In this document: positions 20,078 to 29,115 of the stretch, one piece after another
Numbering within the stretch: position 1 is the first letter of the stretch
Layout: the number at the start of each line of letters is the position of its first letter
Source of the DNA: Actinomyces oris
GTDB taxonomy: Bacteria; Actinomycetota; Actinomycetes; Actinomycetales; Actinomycetaceae
DNA length: 64,000 nucleotides
Assembly: GCF_006546825.1 (NCBI RefSeq)
Contig: NZ_VICC01000004.1
Coordinates: 62,001 to 126,000 of the forward strand
Reading direction: 5' to 3'
Made by a program: the position numbers and the translations under genes
Notes under the pieces: generated by a model
The model's database searches: none
Told to the model about the DNA's origin: nothing
The model's input: the letters and a program-made list of their open reading frames with translations, nothing else

Positions 20078-20946
20078 GCGCGACGTCGCTGACCTGGGGC
20101 GGGCGCAGCGTCCCCGGCCCCGGCGGCCTGCCCGCGGTGGCCGTCTCCCTGACCGGGCCGAGCCTCGCCCAGGCGCGGACCCAGGCTCGCAGCGCCGTCG
20201 ACGCCGGTGCCGATGTCCTCGAGCTGCGCGTCGACCTGCTGGAGGAGGCTGGCGCCCTGGCCGCCCCCGCCCCGCTGGACGCGGCCACGGCCGCCGCCCA
20301 GGTCCTGGAGTGCCTGCGGGGGCTGGGGGAGGCCATTGCCGCCGACGGTGCTGACGCCGTTACCGGCGCCCCCCTGCTGCTCACCTGCCGCACCGCCGCC
20401 GAGGGGGGCCGGGCCCAGCTGGATGACGCAGCCTACGGCTCCCTCCTGCGCTCCGTCCTCGACGGGCTCGCCGACTGGGCGCCCGAGCGCCGCCCGGCCG
20501 CCATCGACGTCGAGGTTCAGCGCGGATGCCTGCCTCAGATCTGTGCACAGGCCCACGGACTGGGTATCGACGTCGTCGCCTCCTTCCACGACTTCGAGGC
20601 CACCCCCGCCGATGAGGCCCTCGAGGAGGTCCTGGCCCGCATGGCCCGAGAGGGCGCGGACCTGGCCAAGATCGCCGTGTGGCCCACCGGTGCCGACGAC
20701 GTCGCCCGCCTCCTGCGCGTGTGCGCGCGGGCCACGGCGGGGGCGGGGGAGGGCACCGGCCTGGGTGTGCCCGTGGCGGCCATGTCCATGGGGACGCTCG
20801 GGGCGGTCAGCCGCGTGGCGCCGGCCTTCGGGTCGGCGCTGACCTTCGCCGTCGTCCCCGACGAGCAGGGACAGGCCCGGGCCTCCGCACCCGGCCAGCT
20901 GCCGATCCAGGACGTGCGCCGCTGCCTGGAGCTGCTGCGGGTCTGA
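20074..20946 (+). CDS. aroD: 3-dehydroquinate dehydratase, type I
   Basis: Third step of the shikimate pathway, removing water from 3-dehydroquinate through a Schiff base. 290 residues. The type I signature is clear: VLELRVDLLEE near residue 48, the general-base His in VVASFHDFE (~170), the Schiff-base Lys in DLAKIAVWP (~200) and the C-terminal MSMGTLGAVSR. Two Ala/Gly-rich insertions, around 65-90 and 210-230, make it longer than the E. coli enzyme (252). The GTG start overlaps the ppx stop by 4 nt and has no ribosome site of its own, so translation is probably coupled. A palindromic repeat follows the stop. Confidence 0.93.
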   Translation: MSATSLTWGGRSVPGPGGLPAVAVSLTGPSLAQARTQARSAVDAGADVLELRVDLLEEAGALAAPAPLDAATAAAQVLECLRGLGEAIAADGADAVTGAPLLLTCRTAAEGGRAQLDDAAYGSLLRSVLDGLADWAPERRPAAIDVEVQRGCLPQICAQAHGLGIDVVASFHDFEATPADEALEEVLARMAREGADLAKIAVWPTGADDVARLLRVCARATAGAGEGTGLGVPVAAMSMGTLGAVSRVAPAFGSALTFAVVPDEQGQARASAPGQLPIQDVRRCLELLRV

Positions 20947-20959
20947 CCGAAGTCCGCAC

Positions 20960-21035
20960 CCGCGCGTTCGTAGGGTAGCCCGTGCGTTCGAGGGGTAGAA
21001 GGTACGATCCCGGCACCTACGGTACGAACGCGCGG
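20960..21035. repeat. Intergenic palindromic element (CGCGCGTTCG family)
   Basis: Arms 20960-20978 and 21017-21035 are inverted copies, 17 of 19 bases matching (left arm starts CCGCGCGTTCGTAGGGTAG). A third, internal copy of the motif lies at 20981-20998. The element lies 14 bp after the aroD stop and 13 bp from the next stop codon. Related elements occur at 22415-22490 (shares CGTAGGGTAG) and 30759-30832 (shares CGCGCGTTCG). It may serve as a bidirectional terminator. Confidence 0.7.
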
Positions 21036-21047
21036 AGCCGGCGCGAG

Positions 21048-21545
21048 TTAGACGTCGAGCCTGCGCAGGAGCTCTACGGGTGGAAGGGCACCATCCTCGA
21101 TGTAGGCGCGGAAGACGGAGGCTGCCTGCTCGCCGGTGAAGACCTCCTCGGGGTGCAGACGCAGGGAGAAGGGCTCGGGACCCCCGTTGTCCCAGGTGAT
21201 CGTGGTCCACGCTTCGGGGTCGGCGACGGGCTCGCGGGCCACGGCGTAGTGCTCGTAGGAGTCGTCCTCGTGGGTCACGCGGATTTCAACGCTCATGGCG
21301 GCCGCCGAGCCGCCGCACTGGATGAAGGTGGCTCGCGCCGGGGAGGACTCCGGAACCTCGTCGATGTGCGACGTTCCCTCGGGCAGTGCCCACACCACGA
21401 CGGCGAAGTGCCTTGTGCCGTCCAGGTAGGCGGGTGAAGTGAGCTTGCGGGCGACCTCATCGGCGACGAGCTGCGGGGTCTGGGGCTGCAGGAAGACGTC
21501 GATGGGACCGTTCCTGCCGACGATGTACTCGGCGAAGTACCTCAT
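21048..21545 (-). CDS. Hypothetical small acidic protein
   Basis: 165 residues, not recognised. The protein starts MRYFAEYIVGRNG at the ATG at 21545; an AGAGAGCAG sequence just upstream is a modest ribosome site, and the longer frame above it is not coding. It is acidic, soluble and rich in beta-type segments (HFAVVVWALPEG, RATFIQCGG, MSVEIRVTHEDD), with no signal peptide or helix. The size and character resemble small immunity- or Imm-type proteins, but no specific family is evident and no toxin gene is adjacent. It is convergent with aroD and divergent from a lipoprotein gene. Confidence 0.7.
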   Translation of the reverse strand: MRYFAEYIVGRNGPIDVFLQPQTPQLVADEVARKLTSPAYLDGTRHFAVVVWALPEGTSHIDEVPESSPARATFIQCGGSAAAMSVEIRVTHEDDSYEHYAVAREPVADPEAWTTITWDNGGPEPFSLRLHPEEVFTGEQAASVFRAYIEDGALPPVELLRRLDV

Positions 21546-21797
21546 GGTCTGCTCTCTGGTAGTCGGGTGCGGGAGTGCTGCCGGCGTTGTGAGGCGCTGG
21601 CGGGCTCGGGGCCGTTGTCCTGCGGATGATCTCAGTTCCCCACCCGTTGAGTGTTCACATGGCTGGGATATGGGGACAAGTGCCCGCCTCCGGCCGCCGC
21701 GAGCACGGGCCTCCGGCTGCACGGCGCGAGTAGTCTTCGCTGCACCCGCGGTGTCTTGCGACGGGCCTGGTCGCAGGCGGGAGCGAAGGAGGCGGGC

Positions 21798-22385
21798 ATG
21801 GCCGAGCACGGGCGGCGCGACGTCGTCGGCATGGGGCTCGCCGGCGGGGCGGCACTGGCGCTGGGTGGATGCGCCCCAGCGCAGGCCGGCCGGTCGCGGT
21901 CGAGTGCGACGCCGACGTCGGATGGTCGTTTCGCGAGCTTCGCCGAGTACGTCCCCGTGACGCTGGAGATCCGTACCGACCTGGGGCGCCTCGACAGACG
22001 CATGCCGGGCGTCACCATCTCCTCGGCTCACTGGGTCATGCAGTACTGGCAGGAGAAACGTGAGGTCCTGCCCCCGCAGGACCGCCCGCTATGGGTGCAC
22101 GGGGTGATGACCCTCGATCCCGCCAGCAGTCGGGCCCTTGCCGAGGCATCGAGTGGGAAAGCCGATCCGCTCCCGGGGATCTACCCCGACCTGCGCCAGT
22201 ATGTCCCCGAGGGAAAGGTCTTCACCACGGTCCCCAAGGAGAAGGCCGATGCGATCCTCGACATCGAGCACATGATGCAGGATGACCCGAGCCGTTTCGA
22301 GTCGCCCTCCTTTGACACCGAGCAGGTCGCCATCTGCGCTGACGTCAACCTCCTGATCCTCATCGCGAGGGAATGGCATACGTGA
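21798..22385 (+). CDS. Hypothetical lipoprotein
   Basis: 195 residues. The ATG at 21798 is fixed by AAGGAGG at 21786-21792. The N-terminus MAEHGRRDVVGMGLAGGAAL followed by a GGC lipobox is a twin-arginine-like lipoprotein signal, so the protein should be attached to the outer face of the membrane. The mature part has no known domain; it includes TISSAHWVMQYWQEKREVLP and a C-terminal VAICADVNLLILIAREWHT. It is divergent from the small acidic protein at 21048-21545. Function unknown. Confidence 0.75.
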   Translation: MAEHGRRDVVGMGLAGGAALALGGCAPAQAGRSRSSATPTSDGRFASFAEYVPVTLEIRTDLGRLDRRMPGVTISSAHWVMQYWQEKREVLPPQDRPLWVHGVMTLDPASSRALAEASSGKADPLPGIYPDLRQYVPEGKVFTTVPKEKADAILDIEHMMQDDPSRFESPSFDTEQVAICADVNLLILIAREWHT

Positions 22386-22414
22386 CGCGGCTGAGCGGCT
22401 GCAGGCCTGCGGCC

Positions 22415-22490
22415 CGCGCCATCGTAGGGTAGGTCGCGAGGTCGTGCCTTCAACCCTCGACCGCGCGACCTAAGGATCGACCGCGCGAGC
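22415..22490. repeat. Intergenic palindromic element with TCGACCGCGCGA direct repeats
   Basis: CGTAGGGTAG (22423-22432) is shared with the 20960 element. TAGGTCGCG (22430-22438) pairs with CGCGACCTA (22464-22472). TCGACCGCGCGA occurs twice, 20 bp apart (22457 and 22477). The rest of the ~380-bp gap between the lipoprotein stop and rplY holds no recognisable gene and presumably carries the rplY promoter and leader. Confidence 0.6.
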
Positions 22491-22768
22491 CGGTCCGGTC
22501 TTGCAGGGGCTCATTGCCTGTGCCTGGCCCTGCCGGCCTGCCAGCCCACCGGACCCCCCAGGTGGGGCGCCTCACCGGCTGCGCGGCTGTTCGCGCGCCC
22601 CGCCCATGCCGTAGTCTTGCCCACGTTGCCCCGGCGAGGGACGCGCCAGCACGGCGTGCATCCGTGATCGACGTGGTGGTACCTGGCGGTACTGCGCGTC
22701 GTCGCGCCCAGCCGGACCACCATCAGCCGCGGGGCACCGGGCCCCGCCTCATCCGCAAGGAGAGCCAC

Positions 22769-23380
22769 ATGGCCAACAATGCCATCACCCTCAAGGCCCA
22801 GGACCGCACCGAGTTCGGCAAGGGCTCGGCCCGCCAGGCCCGCCGCGCCGGCCAGGTCCCCGCCGTCGTCTACGGCCACGGCACCGAGCCCCGCCACCTC
22901 CTGCTCGAGGAGCACGCCACCCGCCTGGCCCTGCGCAGCAACGACAACGCCCTGGTCGAGCTGGACGTCGCCGGCGGCGAGACCCTCCTTGCCCTGGCCA
23001 AGGACGTGCAGCGCCACCCCATCCGCCCCGGCGTGCAGCACGTCGACTTCCTCCTGGTGGACCGCAACGAGCGCGTCGACGTCGAGGTCCCGGTCACCGT
23101 CATCGGTGAGGCCGCCCCCGGCACCATCCACATGATCGAGGCCGCCACCGTCATGGTCTCCGCCCCGGCCGTCTCCGTGCCCGAGGCCATCGAGGTCGAT
23201 GTCACCGGCGTCGCCGCCGGCACCGTCCTGACCCTTGCCGACATCACCCTGCCCAAGGGCGTCGAGGCCGTCGCTGACGCCGAGACCGCCGTGGTCAACG
23301 TGGCCAACGAGCACGCCGTCGCCTCCGAGGTCACCGAGGACGCCCCCGCTGAGGGCGACGCCGAGGCCGAGGCCGAGTGA
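22769..23380 (+). CDS. rplY: Ribosomal protein bL25 (Ctc family)
   Basis: Binds 5S rRNA in the 50S subunit; the long form with a C-terminal beta domain is the Ctc/general-stress type. 203 residues. The N-terminal RNA-binding domain includes RTEFGKGSARQARRAGQVPA and VVYGHG; the C-terminal domain (~95-190) includes HPIRPGVQHVDFLLVDRNE. It ends in an acidic Glu/Ala tail. AAGGAG at 22757-22762 fixes the ATG; upstream in-frame sequence to 22514 has no family match. pth follows ~100 bp downstream, the usual pairing. Confidence 0.95.
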   Translation: MANNAITLKAQDRTEFGKGSARQARRAGQVPAVVYGHGTEPRHLLLEEHATRLALRSNDNALVELDVAGGETLLALAKDVQRHPIRPGVQHVDFLLVDRNERVDVEVPVTVIGEAAPGTIHMIEAATVMVSAPAVSVPEAIEVDVTGVAAGTVLTLADITLPKGVEAVADAETAVVNVANEHAVASEVTEDAPAEGDAEAEAE

Positions 23381-23479
23381 ATCGCGCGTGATTGACATGC
23401 CCAGCCATGACGACCTGCCGGCAGGCGCCTCCCGCACCACCTGTGCCGCCCGCGCCGGGCTTACCCCGGGGTGGGGCGC

Positions 23480-24082
23480 ATGAGTGAGGCTTGGCTCGTC
23501 GTCGGGCTGGGGAACCCCGGGACCCGGTACGCCCGCAACCGCCACAACGTCGGCTACATGGTGCTTGACGTCCTGGCCGAGCGCACCGGGTCCCGGTTCT
23601 CCCAGCACAAGAAGGCTCGCGCCCGCGTGGCCGAGGGCAGGCTGGGCATGATGCCCGGCGGAGCCCCCGGCCCCCGCGTCATCCTGGTCGAGCCCTCGGT
23701 GCTCATGAACCTTTCCGGCGGCCCCGTGGCCGGGCTCGTCTCCTACTACGGGATCGACCCCGCCAGCCGCCTGCTCGTCATCCACGACGAGCTCGACCTG
23801 CCCGCCCACGAGCTGCGCCTCAAGCGCGGCGGCGGCGAAGGCGGTCACAACGGCCTGCGCTCCATCAGCAAGTCCATCTCCACCAAGGACTACGCGCGCC
23901 TGCGCGTCGGCATCGGCCGCCCGCCGGGCCGCCAGGACCCCTCCGACTTCGTCCTGTCCGACTTCCCCGGCCGTGAGCGCGCCGACCTCGGCGTCACCCT
24001 GGAGCAGGCCGCCGACGCCGTCGAGCAGGTCGTCACTCTCGGTTTCGACGACGCCCAGCAGCGCCTCCACGCCCCCCGCTGA
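23480..24082 (+). CDS. pth: Peptidyl-tRNA hydrolase
   Basis: Releases peptides from peptidyl-tRNAs that drop off the ribosome. 200 residues with all family motifs: VVGLGNPGTRYARNRHNVGY at the N-terminus (including the catalytic His-Asn), VEPSVLMNLSGG near 75, the catalytic Asp in VIHDELDLP near 100 and KRGGGEGGHNGLRSI near 120. The ATG at 23480 is preferred to the GTG nine bases upstream because GGGGTGGGG then lies at ribosome-site distance. It is convergent with the response regulator, only 10 bp away. Confidence 0.96.
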   Translation: MSEAWLVVGLGNPGTRYARNRHNVGYMVLDVLAERTGSRFSQHKKARARVAEGRLGMMPGGAPGPRVILVEPSVLMNLSGGPVAGLVSYYGIDPASRLLVIHDELDLPAHELRLKRGGGEGGHNGLRSISKSISTKDYARLRVGIGRPPGRQDPSDFVLSDFPGRERADLGVTLEQAADAVEQVVTLGFDDAQQRLHAPR

Positions 24083-24092
24083 CGGTGGTCCC

Positions 24093-24827
24093 TCAGGCCA
24101 TGAGGCCGGTCTCGTAGGCGACGACGACGGCCTGGACCCGGTCGCGCACATCGAGCTTGGCGAGCACGTTGCCCACGTGGGTTTTGACGGTGGTGGCCGA
24201 GACGACCAGGTGCGCGGCGATCTCCGCGTTCGACATGCCCTGACTCATGAGCACGAGGATCTCCTTCTCGCGCGGGGTCAGTGACTCGATCCGCGGATCC
24301 GAGGAGGACTGCTCCGGCGCCTCCGAGCTCGGCAGGGAGGCGGCGAACATCTCCAGCATCCGCTGCGTGATGCGCGGCGAGACGACCGCCTCCCCTGAGG
24401 CCACGGTGCGGATCGCCTCAGCGAGCTCGGTGGGCCGGGTGTCCTTGAGCAGGAAGCCGGAGGCTCCGGCGCGCAGCCCGGCGAAGGCGTACTCGTCCAG
24501 GTCGAAGGTGGTCAGGATGAGTACGCGCGTGCCCGGGCACTCCTGGGCGATGCGCTCGGTGGCCTCGATGCCGTTCATGCCCGGCATGCGCACGTCCATG
24601 AGGATGACGTCGGGGTGCAGGGCCCTGGCCTGGGCCAGGGCGGAGGTGCCGTCGGAGGCCTCGCCGACGACGGTGATGTCCTCCTCGGCCTCCAGCACCA
24701 TGCGGAAGCCCATGCGCATGAGCGCCTGGTCGTCGGCGAGCACGACGCTGACCGGGCCGCTGACCTCGCCGGGGTGCTCCGACCCTCCAGGCTGGAGAGG
24801 GTCGCCGCTCACAGGGGCGTCTGCCAT
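24093..24827 (-). CDS. NarL/LuxR-family response regulator
   Basis: 244 residues. The receiver domain (~25-145) has the acidic pocket ADD (31-33), phospho-acceptor Asp78 in ILMDVRMPGMNG, and the conserved Thr/Lys (LTTFD, LLKDTRP). A LuxR-type helix-turn-helix (~178-240) has LTPREKEILVLMSQGMSNAEI. The first ~22 residues are an extra disordered head. It is the last gene of the operon ATPase-permease-kinase-regulator. Its ATG lies 19 bp inside the kinase gene, so translation is coupled. It probably regulates the transporter of its own operon; the signal is unknown. Confidence 0.92.
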   Translation of the reverse strand: MADAPVSGDPLQPGGSEHPGEVSGPVSVVLADDQALMRMGFRMVLEAEEDITVVGEASDGTSALAQARALHPDVILMDVRMPGMNGIEATERIAQECPGTRVLILTTFDLDEYAFAGLRAGASGFLLKDTRPTELAEAIRTVASGEAVVSPRITQRMLEMFAASLPSSEAPEQSSSDPRIESLTPREKEILVLMSQGMSNAEIAAHLVVSATTVKTHVGNVLAKLDVRDRVQAVVVAYETGLMA

Positions 24828-26704
24828 GAGAAAGTCCCTTCGTCATGCTCGTCCCAGCGCAGGACCGCGCGGACTCGCCAACCCGTGGGAGTCGGGCCGG
24901 CCTGTACGGTCCCACCATAGACCGATGCGCGTTCGCGCATGCCGATCAGCCCCTTGCCGGATCCGTGCATCGGGCGCGTGCCGGGGGCGGCCTCGTTGTC
25001 CACGGTGAGGACCACGGTGCCGATGTGCCGCTCGACGTCGACGCTGACGGCCGGTGTCGTCGGTGCGTAGCGCAGCACGTTGGTCAGGGCCTCCTGGGCG
25101 ATGCGGAACACGGTGAGCTGGAGGGCCTTGTCCGCTGGGAGCGCCGCACCCACCCACCGGTAGGTGACCGGCACCCCCGCCGCCACGAAGCGTTTGACGA
25201 GCTCGGTGATGTCAGCCTGCTCGGGGGAGGGGGCCAGGGGCAGGTCTCCGCGGGAGCGGTCGCCCGCGCCGTCGGTGGCCTGCTGGCGCAGGTTGGCGAT
25301 GGGGACGCTGGGCTCGACCGGCGTCACCGTCCCCAGGGGGGCGAACTCGGGCACCGGCAGGTCGCGGACCTCGTGCTGGCGGGCCGACGACGGCGATTCC
25401 CCCGAGGGTGCAGGCGGCTCCGGGGACTGCGGGGCCTGTTCTGCTGCCACCGAGGGGTCCTCCCGCAGGACCCCCACCAGGCGGCGAGTGTCGGCCAGGG
25501 CGCTGCGTCCGGCCTCGGCCAGGGTCTCGATGGCCTGCTTGGCCGTGGCTGGATCGCGCTCCACGATGGCGGCGGCGCCGTCGGCCATGGTGATCATGAC
25601 GGCCAGGGAGTGGGCGACGACGTCGTGCATCTCCCGGGCGATGCGGCTGCGCTCCTCGGCGGCCGCCAGCAGCACTGCCTGCTCGCTGGCCAGGGCCATT
25701 CGGGCCGAGCGGAGCTCCATGGCCTTGAGCCTCAGACGGGCGGAGCGGGCGTTGAAACCGACCAGGATGCTGACCAGGAGCAGGAGAAGGATAATGGCGG
25801 TGTTGCGCAGGATCTCCTCAAGTGTCAGGCCAGGATTTGTCAGGATGACGTCCAGCACGAGCACCACTAGGGAGACCGTCCCCGCGGTCCATGCAACAGC
25901 CGGCCGGCGGTGCGAGGTGACCGTTCCCAAGCCGATGGGGACTGATATCAGCCCCATGCCACTGACGCCGACGGCCGCGTACAGCAGCTGCTCCGCAGTG
26001 AGGTGGAAGACTCGCAGGACTGCGAACTGATAGATCTCCGGGATCAGGAGTATCGCAGTCCAGCTCCACACAGGGCAGCGTCTGCGAAACGACAGCGCGG
26101 TCCCCATCAGCGCGATCGCGATCAATGCCAGGGGCAGGATGGGGTAGGCCTTCACCGGGTTGCTCGGCCGCAGGAGAAGCGTGACGCCCATGATGAGGGT
26201 GTAGGCGACGATGCCGGCAGCGATGGAGATATCGGCGATCGTCGGATGGCGGTGGTACCACTGGCTGATCGTGCGCAGCGGGCCCCGGGGCTCGGGCTGG
26301 AGCTCGACGTCGTCCTCGGTGGGCGTGTCGGTGGCTGGACGGCCGGGCTGAGGGGCTGGCAGCTGGCTGGACATAGGGCTCAGTGTGTCATTCCAGGGGG
26401 TCGTGATCGACGTCGATTTGTACGGCTGAGGCACCCGCTTCCGACGATGGGGGCTCTTCCCTTCATGGTCGGAGGCGGGGATCGCCGAACCGGGGGAGGG
26501 CGTCGCGGGCAGGGAGCGGATGAGGCTGCGCAGGACCGTGGGGTCGGTCAGGGCCGAGGGCAGCCCGGCGCCCGCCCGGCTCTTCTCGACCGATGCGGCT
26601 GTACAGCCGGGGGCGTCGGCTACGGAAGAGGCAGGAGGGGCGCCGGGGTCCTCGTGGGGAGAGGAGGGACCGGAGGCCTGGTGAGAGGACGCGGGGGCTG
26701 ACAT
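24809..26704 (-). CDS. DesK/LiaS-type sensor histidine kinase
   Basis: 631 residues. An unusual ~110-residue Pro/Ser-rich head precedes about six helices (~155-315), then a HisKA_3 dimerisation domain with phospho-acceptor His360 (SRIAREMHDVVAHSLAV) and a C-terminal ATPase domain with N-box ALTNVLRYAP and G-box GSGKGLIGMRERAS. A Pro/Gln/Arg-rich insert (~425-500) separates the two. The ATG at 26704 has a GGAGG ribosome site 7-8 nt upstream; the internal ATG at 26374, which would remove the head, has none, so the long form is favoured. The gene lies 38 bp after the ABC-2 permease. Confidence 0.88.
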   Translation of the reverse strand: MSAPASSHQASGPSSPHEDPGAPPASSVADAPGCTAASVEKSRAGAGLPSALTDPTVLRSLIRSLPATPSPGSAIPASDHEGKSPHRRKRVPQPYKSTSITTPWNDTLSPMSSQLPAPQPGRPATDTPTEDDVELQPEPRGPLRTISQWYHRHPTIADISIAAGIVAYTLIMGVTLLLRPSNPVKAYPILPLALIAIALMGTALSFRRRCPVWSWTAILLIPEIYQFAVLRVFHLTAEQLLYAAVGVSGMGLISVPIGLGTVTSHRRPAVAWTAGTVSLVVLVLDVILTNPGLTLEEILRNTAIILLLLLVSILVGFNARSARLRLKAMELRSARMALASEQAVLLAAAEERSRIAREMHDVVAHSLAVMITMADGAAAIVERDPATAKQAIETLAEAGRSALADTRRLVGVLREDPSVAAEQAPQSPEPPAPSGESPSSARQHEVRDLPVPEFAPLGTVTPVEPSVPIANLRQQATDGAGDRSRGDLPLAPSPEQADITELVKRFVAAGVPVTYRWVGAALPADKALQLTVFRIAQEALTNVLRYAPTTPAVSVDVERHIGTVVLTVDNEAAPGTRPMHGSGKGLIGMRERASVYGGTVQAGPTPTGWRVRAVLRWDEHDEGTFSWQTPL

Positions 26705-26742
26705 GGGCTTCGCCTCCGGCTGACGGCGGGGGAGTCGCCCGC

Positions 26743-27645
26743 TCAGGCGTCGCGCCGGGAGAAGACGAACCAGGCGGCGATGAGCGGGATGAGCGCCCAG
26801 GCGGCGAAGACCGCGATGGACTGGCCGTGGGTGAGGAACTGGGCTCCCTCAGCGCTCGACTGGGCGGCCTCCGGCAAGGGGTTGGACACAGCCGAGGAGA
26901 CGGAGATCGGCAGGCATTCGATGATCTTGTTGACCCAGTTCCACTGACCGGCCGCGAGCTGAAGCGGCAGCAGGATGACGAACAGGAGGGAGACGACGAC
27001 GGTGATGGCGCCGGCGGTGGAGCGCAGCAGGAAGCCGATGCCCAGGGTCATCAGCGCGATGCCGGCGAAGACCAGGCCTGAGCCCCAGATGTAGCCGGCG
27101 TAGTGCGCGTCGGTGAGGGAGCCGGCGTGCTCGCCGAGGAAGGGCTTGGAGATCGCCCAGGACAGGAAGACGGACAGGCTTCCCAGAAGGAAGGAGACGA
27201 TGGCCAGGACCACGGCCTTGGCCAGGAGGAGATGCCCGCGCCTGGGGACGGCGGCCAGGGAGGAGCGGATCTGACCGGAGGCGTACTCCCCGGTGATGAC
27301 GAGGGCTCCCAGGACCGAGACGACGATCTGCCCGAATGCCAGACCGGTGGTGATGAGGTCCTTGGCCGACTCCTGGCCCTCCGGCCGCTGCCCGGACGCG
27401 ATGGCGATACCGGCGCCGAACAGGACGGTCAGGGCGATGGCGATGAAGGAGGTGATCCAGGTCGAGCGCAGGGACCAGAGCTTGATCCACTCGGCGCGCA
27501 CGGAGTGCAGGAGGGTCTGGCGGCCCTGAATGTGTGGGCCGGCTGGGCGCGGGGCGGGGCCTGCGGGGGCGGTCCCGACGGCGGTGCGCACCGGGGCGGG
27601 GCTGGCTGGGGCGGCGGAGGCGTGTGCGGGGCTGTGAGTACTCAT
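26743..27645 (-). CDS. ABC-2 type transporter permease
   Basis: 300 residues with an Ala/Pro-rich cytoplasmic head (~45) and six helices, starting with STWITSFIAIALTVLFGAGI and ending at AVFAAWALIPLIAAWFVFSR. The segment LITGEYASGQIRSSL-type (VITGEYASGQIRSS, ~115) is typical of ABC-2 permeases related to antibiotic-peptide (bacitracin/lantibiotic) exporters. It pairs with the ATPase 67 bp upstream in the same operon. Transport of a cell-wall antibiotic or peptide is plausible from the kinase neighbour but unproved. Confidence 0.88.
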   Translation of the reverse strand: MSTHSPAHASAAPASPAPVRTAVGTAPAGPAPRPAGPHIQGRQTLLHSVRAEWIKLWSLRSTWITSFIAIALTVLFGAGIAIASGQRPEGQESAKDLITTGLAFGQIVVSVLGALVITGEYASGQIRSSLAAVPRRGHLLLAKAVVLAIVSFLLGSLSVFLSWAISKPFLGEHAGSLTDAHYAGYIWGSGLVFAGIALMTLGIGFLLRSTAGAITVVVSLLFVILLPLQLAAGQWNWVNKIIECLPISVSSAVSNPLPEAAQSSAEGAQFLTHGQSIAVFAAWALIPLIAAWFVFSRRDA

Positions 27646-27712
27646 GGCTGGCCTTCTGGAGTGAGACGGATGGAGCTTCTGGTGGCGGGCGTGGCGCGCT
27701 GGCGTGCGGGCC

Positions 27713-28681
27713 TCAGCCCCGGGCAGAGGCCCGCGGCACGACCTGTGGCACGGCCTGCTGCACCTGGTTCTGGGAGGTGGGATCGGCGCGGTACTCCACG
27801 GAGTCGCTGGTCAGAGTCATGTAGGCCTCTTCGAGGCTGGCGCGGATGGTGGTGAGCTCGTGCAGGACGATGCCGCCCTGGGCGGCCAGCTCGCCGATGG
27901 TGGCGGCGGTGGTCGCGGTGGTCTCCAGGACGTTGGGGGCCACGGGCCGGGCGGCCAGGTTGCGGGAGGCCATGAGCTCGGCGAGCTCGGTGGCCTGAGG
28001 GGAGGCCACGCGCACCCGGTCGGTGGTGGCTGAGGCGATGACGTCGTCGACCGGGCCGGCCGTGAGGATCCGGCCCCGGCCGATGACCAGGAGGTGGTCG
28101 GCGGTCTGGGCCATCTCGCTCATGAGGTGGGAGGAGATGAACACGGTGCGGCCCTCGCCGGCCAGGCGGCGGCAGGTCTCACGCACCCACTTGACCCCTT
28201 CGGGGTCCAGGCCGTTGACGGGCTCGTCGAACAGGAGCACGCCGGGGTCGCCCAGCAGGGCTGCCGCGATGCCCAGGCGCTGGCCCATGCCCAGGGAGAA
28301 GCCCTTGACGCGCTTCTTGGCCACCGAGGCCAGGCCAGTGATGTCGAGGACCTCATCGACCCGCTTGGCGGGGATGCCGTTGGAGGCGGCCAGCTGGCGC
28401 AGGTGGTTGCGGGCGCTGCGCGAGCCGTGCAGGCCCTTGGCGTCCAGCAGGGCGCCGACCTCGCACAGGGGGGCCGACAGCTGCCGGTAGGGGCGCCCGT
28501 TGATGGTGACCTTGCCGCTGGTGGGCTTGTCCAGGCCCATGATCATGCGCATCGTGGTGGACTTGCCCGCCCCGTTGGGACCCAGGAAGCCGGTGACGGT
28601 GCCGGGCTCGACGGTGAAGGAGATGTTGTTCACCGCGGTCTTCTTGCCGTAGCGCTTGGTGAGATTGACTGCCTCGATCAT
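27713..28681 (-). CDS. ABC-2 type transporter ATPase
   Basis: 322 residues starting MIEAVNLTKRYGKK at the ATG at 28681, with GAAGAGAG upstream as ribosome site. Walker A is GPNGAGKST, the signature is the variant LGMGQRLGIA, Walker B is VLLFDEPVNGLDPEG and the H-loop ISSHLMSEM. The C-terminal ~90 residues form the regulatory extension common in drug and bacteriocin-immunity ATPases. First gene of the operon. The frame upstream of 28681 is not part of the protein. Confidence 0.92.
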   Translation of the reverse strand: MIEAVNLTKRYGKKTAVNNISFTVEPGTVTGFLGPNGAGKSTTMRMIMGLDKPTSGKVTINGRPYRQLSAPLCEVGALLDAKGLHGSRSARNHLRQLAASNGIPAKRVDEVLDITGLASVAKKRVKGFSLGMGQRLGIAAALLGDPGVLLFDEPVNGLDPEGVKWVRETCRRLAGEGRTVFISSHLMSEMAQTADHLLVIGRGRILTAGPVDDVIASATTDRVRVASPQATELAELMASRNLAARPVAPNVLETTATTAATIGELAAQGGIVLHELTTIRASLEEAYMTLTSDSVEYRADPTSQNQVQQAVPQVVPRASARG

Positions 28682-29115
28682 GATGTTCTCTCTTCCACGT
28701 GGGCCTCTGGCCAGGGGGTGGATGGATCTCCGTGGTTCCTCCAGGGGGCTGCTCCCACGGAGCAACCGGATGGCTCCAGCCTAGGAATGCGCCGTCGTCG
28801 GCGAATCGGCCGAGGTGACGAACCCGGGTTCGGCCGGGGCGGGTCCGTCAGGGGGAGGAGGGTCCTCCTGGAGGATGAGAACCGATCGGTCGATGTGACG
28901 CCGTAGGGCGTCGAGGAGACGGCGGCACTTGGTGCGCGAGTGGGGATCTCTCCCCACATGGCTACGTTGTGAGGGAAATAGGTTCCCCTGACCGGGCGGG
29001 GGCTGCGCATAATATGCGCAGTTTCCGGTGCCGGTCCGTGGCGGCCGGACTGGACTGCGAGCGGCGGCCTCTCCGGGCCGACGGTCCCAGCCCCCTCAGA
29101 GAGGATGAGAGGAAC
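28682..29115. promoter_or_regulatory. Divergent promoter region with perfect CTGCGCATA palindrome
   Basis: About 430 bp without a gene between the ABC operon and the BI-1 gene. At 29003-29021 there is a perfect 9-1-9 palindrome (CTGCGCATA-A-TATGCGCAG) that overlaps a possible -10 (CATAAT, 29008-29013), ~95 nt before the BI-1 start. This arrangement fits a repressor operator for the right-hand gene, an inference from position and symmetry only. Confidence 0.5.

Noticed and set aside
22514-22768. N-terminal extension of the rplY frame
   Set aside because: The frame is open, but the bL25 family starts at the ATG at 22769, which has its own AAGGAG site.
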